From Pseudoxanthomonas sp. Root65 (GTDB lineage: Bacteria > Pseudomonadota > Gammaproteobacteria > Xanthomonadales > Xanthomonadaceae): a DNA stretch of 64,000 bases. How positions within the stretch are numbered: position 1 is the first letter of the stretch; the number at the start of each line of letters is the position of its first letter. Below the pieces are notes generated by a model. That model was not told the DNA's origin and did no database searches. It was given only the letters and a program-made list of their open reading frames with translations. The stretch is taken from NCBI RefSeq assembly GCF_001427635.1, contig NZ_LMHA01000001.1, forward strand, positions 274,017 through 338,016, read 5' to 3'. The translations under genes were made by a program, and so were the position numbers. Positions 1-6,783 of the stretch are shown here, one piece after another.

Positions 1-337
1 GGATGTCCTGCACCGCGGCGAGAAACTCGAGGTTCTCGCGCACCGTCAGGTCCTCGAACAGCGAGAACTTCTGCGTCATGTAGCCGATGCGGGTGCGCAG
101 CGGGTCGGCCTGCTCGGGAATGCGCAAGCCCAGCACCTCGATGTCGCCGGCGCTCGGGGTCAGCAGGCCGCACAGCATGCGAATGGTGGTGGACTTGCCG
201 GAACCGTTCGGACCAAGGAAGCCGTAGACATTGCGTCGCGGCACGTCGAGATCGACTTCGTTCACCGCCACCAGTGCACCGAAGCGCTTGGTCAGTCCAC
301 GGACGCGGATCGCGAGGCTCCCGTCACTGGTCGCCAT
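1..337 (-). CDS. ybhF: YbhF-like ABC transporter ATPase, N-terminal part (cut by window edge)
   Basis: The first 112 codons of an ABC-transporter ATPase are visible; the rest lies beyond base 1. The Walker A motif GPNGSGKST is near residues 43-51 and the Q-loop context IGYMTQKFSLFEDLTV follows near residue 88, which is typical of ABC-2 type drug exporters. E. coli YbhF is about 578 residues with two ATPase domains; whether the second is present here cannot be seen. The ATG at 337 overlaps the upstream membrane-fusion gene by 14 bp, so the two are translationally coupled. With the TetR regulator before them, the order matches the E. coli cecR-ybhG-ybhF-ybhS-ybhR operon, which exports drugs. 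The ATPase call is certain; the YbhF assignment rests on gene order. Confidence 0.85.
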   Translation of the reverse strand, partial: MATSDGSLAIRVRGLTKRFGALVAVNEVDLDVPRRNVYGFLGPNGSGKSTTIRMLCGLLTPSAGDIEVLGLRIPEQADPLRTRIGYMTQKFSLFEDLTVRENLEFLAAVQDI

Positions 338-1283
338 CGGACACCACCTGCACTGGCGCACCGACCGGCAGGTCGGCCGCCTCCTTGCCCAGGCTGATTT
401 CGGCCAGGTAGCTGAGCCGTGCCGCGTCCTGCCCGGTCAGCGCGAAGTACGGCGTGAAGCTCGGTTCGCTGCGGACCATCCGCACGCGGCCTGCGTATGC
501 CTTGTCCTGTCCATCCAGACGCACCTGCACGCTGTCGCCGACCTTCAGGGTGTTGCGCTGTGCCTGCGGCAGGTAGACCCGCGCATACGGCGCGTCGCCG
601 ACCAGCATCACCGCCAGCGGCGCGCCGACCGGCGCTTGGTCGCCCAGCTTGTACGGCAGGCTGTCGATGCGGCCCGCGCGCGGCGCCACCACATTCAGCT
701 TGTCCAGCGTGACGGCCTGTACGGCGGCCTGCGCTTCGGCGGACACGACGGCAGCAGCGCCCTGCGCGACCTGCTCGACGCGCGTGCCGCGCTCCAGTTC
801 CAGCAGCGCCGCCTGCGCCTGCCGCACCTGCGCCTGCGCGCTCTGCGATGCCGCGCGTGCGCGATCGACCTCGGACGCGGCGACAAGCTGCTGCCGTCCC
901 AACGGCTGCAGGCGCGCGTAGTACGCGTCGGCATCGCGGGCCTGCGCCTGCGCCGCGGCCAAGCTGGCGCGCGCCTGCGCGATGTCTTCGCCGCGTGGGC
1001 CGGCACGCAGTTCCGCCAGCGCTTCCCGGCTCTGCGTGGCCTGCGCCTGCGCTGCCGCCAGCTGCGATTGCGTGCGCGCCAGTTCCAGTTGCAGCAACGG
1101 CGCACCGGCGGCCACCTGCTGACCCTCGCGGACGTCGATGCGCACGATCTTCTCGGCGACCGGCGACGGCAGCGTCACCCGGTCCCATTCCAGCGTGCCC
1201 AGCGCGCGTGGCGCATCGGCCTTGCAGCCGGTCAGCAGGATCAGCGCGACCGCCAGATTCGCGCGGGGCAGTTCACTTCGCAT
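324..1283 (-). CDS. ybhG: HlyD-family membrane fusion protein, YbhG-like lipoprotein
   Basis: A 319-residue periplasmic adaptor that would link an ABC exporter to an outer-membrane channel. A short signal ends in a lipobox (LLTGC, Cys about residue 20), so it is probably a lipoprotein held in the inner membrane. A first lipoyl half (about 35-70) is followed by a long alanine/glutamine-rich coiled-coil hairpin (about 70-190), a second lipoyl half (LNVVAPRAGRIDSLPY) and a beta-barrel region. The length is close to E. coli YbhG (about 332). It overlaps cecR upstream by 11 bp and ybhF downstream by 14 bp, so the three genes form one operon. The substrate cannot be read from the sequence. Confidence 0.88.
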   Translation of the reverse strand: MRSELPRANLAVALILLTGCKADAPRALGTLEWDRVTLPSPVAEKIVRIDVREGQQVAAGAPLLQLELARTQSQLAAAQAQATQSREALAELRAGPRGEDIAQARASLAAAQAQARDADAYYARLQPLGRQQLVAASEVDRARAASQSAQAQVRQAQAALLELERGTRVEQVAQGAAAVVSAEAQAAVQAVTLDKLNVVAPRAGRIDSLPYKLGDQAPVGAPLAVMLVGDAPYARVYLPQAQRNTLKVGDSVQVRLDGQDKAYAGRVRMVRSEPSFTPYFALTGQDAARLSYLAEISLGKEAADLPVGAPVQVVSDGDQ

Positions 1284-1980
1284 GGTCCAGCTCCAGTCCG
1301 CGGTCCAGCAGCACCAGCGTGTGCCGGCGCAGGTCGTTGAAGTCGATGTCGTTCGCGCCGAACAGCTGGCGCCAGATCGGCGCGCTCGCCATCGGAAACA
1401 TGGTCAGCCCGATCAGCGACACCATCAGCAGGCGCGGGTCCAGGTCCGGGTTGAGCTGCCCAGCCTGCTGCGCGGCAGCGAACCGACCCGCCATCATCTT
1501 CGGCAGCATCGGGCCGACCTGGTGGATCATCGTGTCGCGCAATGCGCCGCCCTCGCAGAGGATCTCGCGCACCCACAGCGTGGGCAGCCACGGATGCCGG
1601 GCGACCACGCCGCCGATGCCATGCACGAAACCCGCCACCAGCGCGGCCACGTCGCCCTCACCGGTCTGCATCACTGGCTCGCGCATCTGCGCCACCACCG
1701 GCAGCAGTCGCTCGGCCACCACCGCCTGCTGCAGCTGCGCCTTGTCGCCGAAGTAGTAGTGCACCAGTGCCGGCGTCACGTTGGCTTCGCTGGCGATGTC
1801 GCGCAGCGAACTGCCGGCGATGCCCTTCCTGACGAAGCAGTCCAGGGCGGCGTCGAGCAGCGTGGCGCGGAGATCGGCCGACTCGGCGGTGGGTCGCCGG
1901 CCGCGGGCGCGCTTGCGCGGGGGAGTGGACGCCGATTTCTTGGCGGGCGCTTCGGTCGAAAGGGGTCTGGAGGTCTTCAT
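1273..1980 (-). CDS. cecR: TetR/AcrR-family repressor, CecR-like
   Basis: A 235-residue TetR-family regulator. It starts with a basic Lys/Arg/Pro-rich tail (about residues 1-35), then the helix-turn-helix (about 36-80; GSSLRDIASEANVTPALVHYYFGDK fits the TetR signature), then an alpha-helical ligand-binding C-terminal domain. It is the first gene of the operon and overlaps ybhG by 11 bp, as ybiH/cecR leads ybhGFSR in E. coli. It is therefore expected to repress its own efflux operon until a ligand binds. The AT-rich palindrome immediately upstream is the likely operator. The TetR family is certain; the CecR name rests on synteny. Confidence 0.85.
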   Translation of the reverse strand: MKTSRPLSTEAPAKKSASTPPRKRARGRRPTAESADLRATLLDAALDCFVRKGIAGSSLRDIASEANVTPALVHYYFGDKAQLQQAVVAERLLPVVAQMREPVMQTGEGDVAALVAGFVHGIGGVVARHPWLPTLWVREILCEGGALRDTMIHQVGPMLPKMMAGRFAAAQQAGQLNPDLDPRLLMVSLIGLTMFPMASAPIWRQLFGANDIDFNDLRRHTLVLLDRGLELDHAK

Positions 1981-1986
1981 AGAATC

Positions 1987-2010
1987 ATTTAATTTATTAC
2001 TTAATTAAAT
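1987..2010. promoter_or_regulatory. AT-rich palindromic operator upstream of cecR
   Basis: An inverted repeat ATTTAATT - 8 bp - AATTAAAT starts 7 bp upstream of the cecR ATG, on the divergent side. It sits in an A+T island within otherwise very GC-rich DNA. Position and symmetry suit a dimeric TetR-type repressor site overlapping the promoter. Assignment to CecR is inference. Confidence 0.6.
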
Positions 2011-2080
2011 TTCAAGACCGCTCCGACGAGCGGCACGTGATGGCTCGTGTCATGGCCACGGGTTACGCTGCCCGCCCGCC

Positions 2081-2425
2081 TTGAGTTCGCCAGGAATCGC
2101 CGCCATTTCCTCCGACAGCCCGCGCCTGTGGGTGTTCACCCTGGAAGCCCGCCCCCTGCCCGACAGCCCCGACTTCGTCGAGGCCGGCGGGGCCTTCGTG
2201 ACCTGCTACCTGCGGCCGGGTTTCGCGCCGGACCCGATGCGCCGTGCCATCGCCTTCGTCCGCGAGCAGGGATGGGAGGTGATCTCGGTGGAGGACGAGC
2301 CGCTGCAGATCGAGCGCCACGACGCACCCGAGGGCGAACACTTCGACCAGGCGCTGGTCGATGACGAGGTCTATGTCTTCCACCAATGGCCGGTGGACGA
2401 TGCGGACGAGCAGACGCGCCACTGA
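2081..2425 (+). CDS. Conserved-looking small cytosolic protein, function unknown
   Basis: A 114-codon ORF with a TTG start; no ATG lies in a sensible place and coding character begins right after it. The product is acidic and soluble with no signal peptide or membrane segment. A compact alpha/beta pattern is suggested by RLWVFTLEARPL, GAFVTCYLRPGF and GWEVISVEDEPL. It ends 29 bp before the ybeZ ATG and could be cotranscribed with that cluster. I do not recognise the family. Codon use looks like that of its neighbours, and the opposite-strand ORFs here are shadows. Confidence 0.6.
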   Translation: MSSPGIAAISSDSPRLWVFTLEARPLPDSPDFVEAGGAFVTCYLRPGFAPDPMRRAIAFVREQGWEVISVEDEPLQIERHDAPEGEHFDQALVDDEVYVFHQWPVDDADEQTRH

Positions 2426-2454
2426 CCCCACGCGACGAGATACCTGCCCCACCC

Positions 2455-3441
2455 ATGACTGACCCCAGCACACGCGAATTCACCCTGCAGCCCGAGAACG
2501 TCGAACGCCTCGCCAACCTGGCCGGCCCGTTCGATGCGCACCTGCGCCAGATCGAACTGCGCCTGGGCGTGGAGATCGCCAACCGCGGCGCCATCTTCCG
2601 CATCACCGGGCCGGAGAAGTCCGCCGCCGCCGCCGAGAAGCTGCTGCACGCGCTGTACGAAGAATCCGCCAGCGAGACCTTCGACAGCGAAGCCATCCAC
2701 CTGCGCCTGAATGCGGCCAACGTCGACCGCGTCGCCGAGGCCGACTACGCCCCGCAGGACGTGGCCATCAAGGTCAAGCGCGGCACCGTGCGCGGCCGTG
2801 GCGCCAACCAGGCCAAGTACCTGCATGCCATCGCCACCCACGACATCAACTTCGGCATCGGCCCGGCCGGCACCGGCAAGACCTTCCTGGCCGTGGCGAG
2901 CGCGGTCGAGGCGCTGAACGAGTCGCGCGTGCAGCGGCTGATCCTGGTGCGCCCGGCGGTGGAGGCCGGCGAGAAGCTCGGCTTCCTGCCCGGCGACCTG
3001 ACCCAGAAGGTCGATCCCTACCTGCGCCCGCTGTACGACGCGCTGTACGAAATGCTCGGCGTGGAGAAGGTGGTCAAGCTGCTGGAGAAGAACGTCATCG
3101 AGATCGCGCCGCTGGCCTACATGCGCGGCCGCACGCTCAACGATGCCTTCGTGATCCTCGACGAGGCGCAGAACACCACCATCGAACAGATGAAGATGTT
3201 CCTCACCCGCATCGGCTACGGCAGCACCGCCGTGGTCACCGGCGACCTGACCCAGATCGACCTGCCCAAGCACCAGAAATCCGGTCTGAAGGACGCGCTG
3301 GAGGTGCTGCGCGGCGTGGATGGCATCTCGTTCAACTTCTTCACCAGCCGCGACGTGGTGCGCCATCCGCTGGTGGCGAAGATCGTGCGGGCTTACGATG
3401 CACGCGATGGCAAGGATGCCGAGACTGGCCCGACGACGTAG
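2455..3441 (+). CDS. ybeZ: PhoH-family ATPase YbeZ
   Basis: A 328-residue PhoH-like P-loop ATPase. An N-terminal KH/R3H-like region (about 1-110) precedes the PhoH domain: Walker A GPAGTGKT (about 137-144), [19 protein letters not shown] (about 168-186) and Walker [10 protein letters not shown] (about 233-241). The ATG at 2455 is chosen because the upstream in-frame extension is arginine/proline-rich and unlike the family. YbeZ partners the endonuclease YbeY in ribosome maturation and RNA quality control in other proteobacteria, and ybeY lies 144 bp downstream. The intervening gap holds a palindromic repeat pair. Length and motifs are canonical. Confidence 0.95.
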   Translation: MTDPSTREFTLQPENVERLANLAGPFDAHLRQIELRLGVEIANRGAIFRITGPEKSAAAAEKLLHALYEESASETFDSEAIHLRLNAANVDRVAEADYAPQDVAIKVKRGTVRGRGANQAKYLHAIATHDINFGIGPAGTGKTFLAVASAVEALNESRVQRLILVRPAVEAGEKLGFLPGDLTQKVDPYLRPLYDALYEMLGVEKVVKLLEKNVIEIAPLAYMRGRTLNDAFVILDEAQNTTIEQMKMFLTRIGYGSTAVVTGDLTQIDLPKHQKSGLKDALEVLRGVDGISFNFFTSRDVVRHPLVAKIVRAYDARDGKDAETGPTT

Positions 3442-3451
3442 ATTCCTCTGC

Positions 3452-3575
3452 CGTCATCCCGGCGCACGCCGGGATCATTCTGATTACCCTGTCGCGCGCA
3501 GCTCATCATCAAGCAACGGCAAAATGGATGACCGGCCATGCGGCTGGTGAAAACCCGGCCTCGGCCGGAATGACG
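3452..3575. repeat. Inverted pair of short palindromes (REP-like) between ybeZ and ybeY
   Basis: A palindromic unit CGTCATCCCGGCGCACGCCG (3452-3471, continuing to 3475) recurs in opposite orientation at 3554-3575 (reverse complement begins CGTCATTCCGGCCGAGGCCG). Each unit folds on its own, and the two face each other across about 80 bp. This kind of CGTCAT-CCGG repeat is common between genes in many proteobacteria. It may act as a transcription attenuator or mRNA stabiliser between ybeZ and ybeY. Confidence 0.7.
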
Positions 3576-3585
3576 AGCAAAGAAG

Positions 3586-4074
3586 ATGACCCAAGGCCCC
3601 GTCCGTCTCGAAGTCGCCGTCAGCTACGCGCTGCCGCGCGCCGGCATTCCGTCCGCGCTAAGTTTCCGCAAGTGGGTGGCGGCGGCGCTGAAGGGCCGCA
3701 TCCGCGAGGCGGACCTGGCCATCCGGATCGTCGACAGCAAGGAAGGCCGCGCGCTCAACCGGCACTATCGTGGCCGCGACTACGCGACCAACGTGCTCAG
3801 CTTTCCCGCCGAGATGGCCGAGGGCGTCAAGCTGCCCAAGGGCGTGAAGATGCCGTTGCTCGGCGACCTGGTGATCTGCGCCCCCGTCGTCGCGCGCGAG
3901 GCGAAGGAACAGAAGAAGCCGCTGGCCGCGCACTACGCGCACATGACCGTGCATGGCGCGCTGCACCTGCTGGGCTGGGACCACGAGGACGACAAGGAGG
4001 CCGAGTGCATGGAACAGCTCGAACGCGAGATCCTGGCCGAACTCGGCATCGCCGACCCCTATGCGGAAGACTGA
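3586..4074 (+). CDS. ybeY: Endoribonuclease YbeY (16S rRNA maturation)
   Basis: A 162-residue single-strand-specific metallo-endoribonuclease. The zinc signature is H123-x3-H127-x5-H133 within [11 protein letters not shown] near the C-terminus, as in the family. It acts in the cytosol on 16S rRNA 3' end maturation and ribosome quality control with YbeZ. The N-terminal extension is ordinary; a slightly longer internal loop (about residues 80-110, lysine-rich) is the only departure from the E. coli protein. It ends 4 bp before the next gene, so the two are cotranscribed. Confidence 0.96.
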   Translation: MTQGPVRLEVAVSYALPRAGIPSALSFRKWVAAALKGRIREADLAIRIVDSKEGRALNRHYRGRDYATNVLSFPAEMAEGVKLPKGVKMPLLGDLVICAPVVAREAKEQKKPLAAHYAHMTVHGALHLLGWDHEDDKEAECMEQLEREILAELGIADPYAED

Positions 4075-4078
4075 CGGC

Positions 4079-4651
4079 ATGTTGCGTGTCCCGACCTTCG
4101 CGCCGCTGCTGGCGCTGTGCCTCCCGCTGTCCGCTGCCGCGCAGGACACACGCCCCGATCTCGCCCGCCTGATCGAATGCCTCGGCGACCTGGCGCAGCT
4201 CGCCGCGCTGGCACCCGCGCTGGAGGATCCGCTGAAGGCGGTCGCACTGGGCTGGCAACCGTTGCCGCAGGCGAACATGTTCATGACCGAGTACCGCCTG
4301 GCCACGCCGATCCGCGTCTTCGGGCAGGACACGGACCACATCGCCTTCTCCGGCGGCGGCATCGTCGCCGTGCTCGACCTGCCCGACCCGCGGCCGCTGG
4401 CGAAAGAGCTGGCGCTGGAAACCGCCATCGACACGCCTGCCAAGGCGATGTTCGGCAAGGAAGTCCGCAGCGAGGACGTCCGCGACCCGGCATCGGGCAA
4501 GGTCTGGATCGACTCGGCCGTGCTCAACGTCAGCAATGTGTCGTCCCATCCCGGCAAGACGCTGGCGGGCTGCAGCTACAGCCAGGACCTGCCCGAGGAC
4601 GACCCGGAGGGCGATGCGCCGACGCCTGCGCCGGCCGTCCAACCGGGTTAG
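4079..4651 (+). CDS. Secreted protein of unknown function inside the ybe cluster
   Basis: A 190-residue protein with a signal peptide (residues about 1-22, cleavage near SAAAQ-D) and no further membrane segment, so it is probably periplasmic. The mature part has two cysteines (LIECLGDL and LAGCSYSQDL) that could form a disulfide. The ATG at 4079 starts the signal directly; an ATG at 4063 would add six residues. It lies 4 bp after ybeY and 40 bp before ybeX and is probably in the same operon. E. coli has no gene in this position. I do not recognise a named domain. Confidence 0.75.
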   Translation: MLRVPTFAPLLALCLPLSAAAQDTRPDLARLIECLGDLAQLAALAPALEDPLKAVALGWQPLPQANMFMTEYRLATPIRVFGQDTDHIAFSGGGIVAVLDLPDPRPLAKELALETAIDTPAKAMFGKEVRSEDVRDPASGKVWIDSAVLNVSNVSSHPGKTLAGCSYSQDLPEDDPEGDAPTPAPAVQPG

Positions 4652-4691
4652 ACTGAACACACCGCCCGGTACGGGCGACCACGCTCCCGAG

Positions 4692-5567
4692 ATGTCCGAA
4701 GACGACAGTACCCTCGCGCCGGAAGGCTCCGACAAACCGTCGGAGAAACGGCGCACCTGGCTGGACCGCCTCAGTTCGGCGTTCTCCGGCGAACCCAGCA
4801 CACGCGACGACCTGGTGGCCATCCTGCGCGACGCGCAGTCCGACGGCCTGATTGCCGGCGACACCCTCAAGATGATGGAAGGCGCCATTGCGGTCGCCGA
4901 CCTGACCGTGGGCGATGTCATGGTGCCGCGCGCGCAGATGGTGTCGCTGCCGGTGGAAGCGCGCTTCCTCGACCTGATGAAGGACGTCGTCGAGTCGGGC
5001 CACTCCCGCTTCCCGGTGCACGGTGAGGACAAGGACGAGATCCTCGGCATCCTGCTGGCGAAGGATCTGCTGCGCGGCGTGGTGGCCGACAACGGCCCCG
5101 GCAGCGTGCGCGAGCTGCTGCGGCCGGCGGTGCTGATCCCCGAATCGAAGAAGCTCAACCTGCTGCTGAAGGAATTCCGCCTGTCGCGCAACCACATGGC
5201 GATCGTGGTGGACGAATACGGCGGCGTGGCCGGCCTGGTCACCATCGAGGACGTGCTGGAACAGATCGTCGGCGAGATCGACGACGAGCACGACGAAGCC
5301 GAAGACGGCGCCGCGCTGATCGCGGCGCAGGCCGACGGGCAGTTCGTGGTGGATGCGCTGACGCCCATCGCCGACTTCAACGAGCGCTTCGGCGCCGACT
5401 TCTTGGACGACGAATACGACACCGTCGGCGGGCTGATCACCGCGGCCATCGGCCACCTGCCGGAGACCGGCGAGGAACTGACGCTGGGACGTTTCATGTT
5501 CCGCGTCGCGCGCGCCGATGCGCGCCGCGTGCACGCCTTCCATGTCGGGGTGCTGGCCGATGCGTAA
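4692..5567 (+). CDS. ybeX: CBS-pair/CorC-HlyC domain protein YbeX
   Basis: A 291-residue cytosolic protein with two CBS domains (about 65-190; MVPRAQMVSLPVEARF and HMAIVVDEYGGVAGLVTIED are recognisable) and a C-terminal CorC/HlyC transporter-associated domain (about 205-290). E. coli YbeX has 292 residues. It has been linked to magnesium/cobalt homeostasis and, more recently, to ribosome metabolism together with YbeY and YbeZ. The ATG at 4692 matches the family length. The last 8 bp overlap the start of the Lnb-like gene, so translation of the two is coupled. Confidence 0.94.
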   Translation: MSEDDSTLAPEGSDKPSEKRRTWLDRLSSAFSGEPSTRDDLVAILRDAQSDGLIAGDTLKMMEGAIAVADLTVGDVMVPRAQMVSLPVEARFLDLMKDVVESGHSRFPVHGEDKDEILGILLAKDLLRGVVADNGPGSVRELLRPAVLIPESKKLNLLLKEFRLSRNHMAIVVDEYGGVAGLVTIEDVLEQIVGEIDDEHDEAEDGAALIAAQADGQFVVDALTPIADFNERFGADFLDDEYDTVGGLITAAIGHLPETGEELTLGRFMFRVARADARRVHAFHVGVLADA

Positions 5568-6738
5568 CGTGGCCGCGCGCCTGGCGCTGCTGGGCGCGTT
5601 GTGGCTGCTGGCGGCCAGCGCGTGGGCGGCGCCGCGGATCGGCGTGGCGACGATGGCGCCGGGCGAGGTGTTCTTCGAGCGCTTCGGCCACAACGCGATC
5701 GTCGTGGTCGATCCCGCCTCGGGCGATGCCATCTCGTACAACTTCGGCTTCTTCGATCCGGGCGAAGCCGATTTCGTCGGCAACTTCGCCCGCGGCCACA
5801 TGATGTATTACCTGGTCGCGCTGCCGTTCGAGCAGGACCTGATGCAGTACCGAGACAGCGGCCGCGGCGTGTCCCTGCAATGGCTGGACCTGGCGCCGGC
5901 GCAGGCGCAGGCGCTGGCCGATGCGCTGGCCGAGCGGGCGAAGCCGGAGAACGCACGCTACCGCTACGACTATTTCACCTCCAACTGCTCCACCCAAGTA
6001 CGCGACGCGCTGGATGCCGCACTCGGCGGCCGACTGAAGTCGCAGCTCGCGGGCCGTTCGCGCGGCAACACGTTCCGCAGCGAGGCCGTGCGGCTGGCCT
6101 CGCCGGCGACCTGGATGTGGCTGGGGTTCGACCTCGGCCTAGGCCCGAATGCCGACAAGCCGATGTCGCGCTGGGAAGAAGCGTACGTGCCGATGCGGCT
6201 GGCCGACAGCCTGCGCGAGGCGAAGAACGCCGCGGGTCGCCCGCTGGTGCAGTCGGAGATGCAGCTGCTGACGCACCGCATTGCCGCCGAACCGGCGGAA
6301 ACGCCGCGTCGATGGCTGCCCTGGCTCGGTGCCGGCGCCGTGGCGGCGTTGCTGATCGGTTTCGCCGGCCGTCGCTGGCCGCGCGCGATCGCCGCCGCGG
6401 CGTTGCCGTTCTGGCTGCTGTGCTTCGTCGCCGGTGGCGTGCTGGTCTACCTGTGGGGCTTCACCGAGCACTGGGCGGCCTGGGCGAATCGCAACCTGCT
6501 GCTGCTGAATCCGCTCTGCGTGCTGCTGATACCCGGCGCAATTTCCGTGCTGCGCCGCCGCACGCCGCCGGTCTGGTTCGGATGGCTGATCGCTGCGGTC
6601 GCGGGCGGTGCCCTGCTCGCCTGGTTCCTGCACTGGCTGCCGTTGCGCCTGCAATACAACCAGACATGGATCGCGTTGCTGCTGCCGGTGCACCTCGCGC
6701 TTGCATACGTATTCATGCCGCGACGCTTGTCGCGCTGA
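5560..6738 (+). CDS. Lnb-like (DUF4105) membrane protein, candidate lipoprotein N-acyltransferase
   Basis: 392 residues. An N-terminal signal or anchor (about 6-23) is followed by a periplasmic DUF4105 domain (about 25-240; as I recall Pfam now names it the Lnb N-terminal periplasmic domain) and five predicted membrane helices (about 252-269, 276-299, 313-330, 339-358, 368-385). His44 in RFGHNAI and Cys143 in TSNCSTQ have the order and context of a circularly permuted papain/LRAT-type acyltransferase site. The segment NRNLLLLNPL before the third helix matches my recollection of Lnb proteins. The gene overlaps ybeX by 8 bp, the place where E. coli carries lnt. Lipoprotein N-acylation is inferred; DUF4105 proteins also include other, uncharacterised groups. 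Confidence 0.8.
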   Translation: MRNVAARLALLGALWLLAASAWAAPRIGVATMAPGEVFFERFGHNAIVVVDPASGDAISYNFGFFDPGEADFVGNFARGHMMYYLVALPFEQDLMQYRDSGRGVSLQWLDLAPAQAQALADALAERAKPENARYRYDYFTSNCSTQVRDALDAALGGRLKSQLAGRSRGNTFRSEAVRLASPATWMWLGFDLGLGPNADKPMSRWEEAYVPMRLADSLREAKNAAGRPLVQSEMQLLTHRIAAEPAETPRRWLPWLGAGAVAALLIGFAGRRWPRAIAAAALPFWLLCFVAGGVLVYLWGFTEHWAAWANRNLLLLNPLCVLLIPGAISVLRRRTPPVWFGWLIAAVAGGALLAWFLHWLPLRLQYNQTWIALLLPVHLALAYVFMPRRLSR

Positions 6739-6783
6739 GCCCCGCCACGCACGATGCGGCCCTCTGCTCACCGCGAGGGTCGC

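Noticed and set aside
3827..5956. Long antisense ORFs (for example the 709-codon minus-strand frame)
   Set aside because: They lie opposite ybeY, ybeX and the Lnb-like gene, are rich in Arg/Pro/Ala/Ser and show no domain. Long shadow frames are expected in DNA of this G+C.
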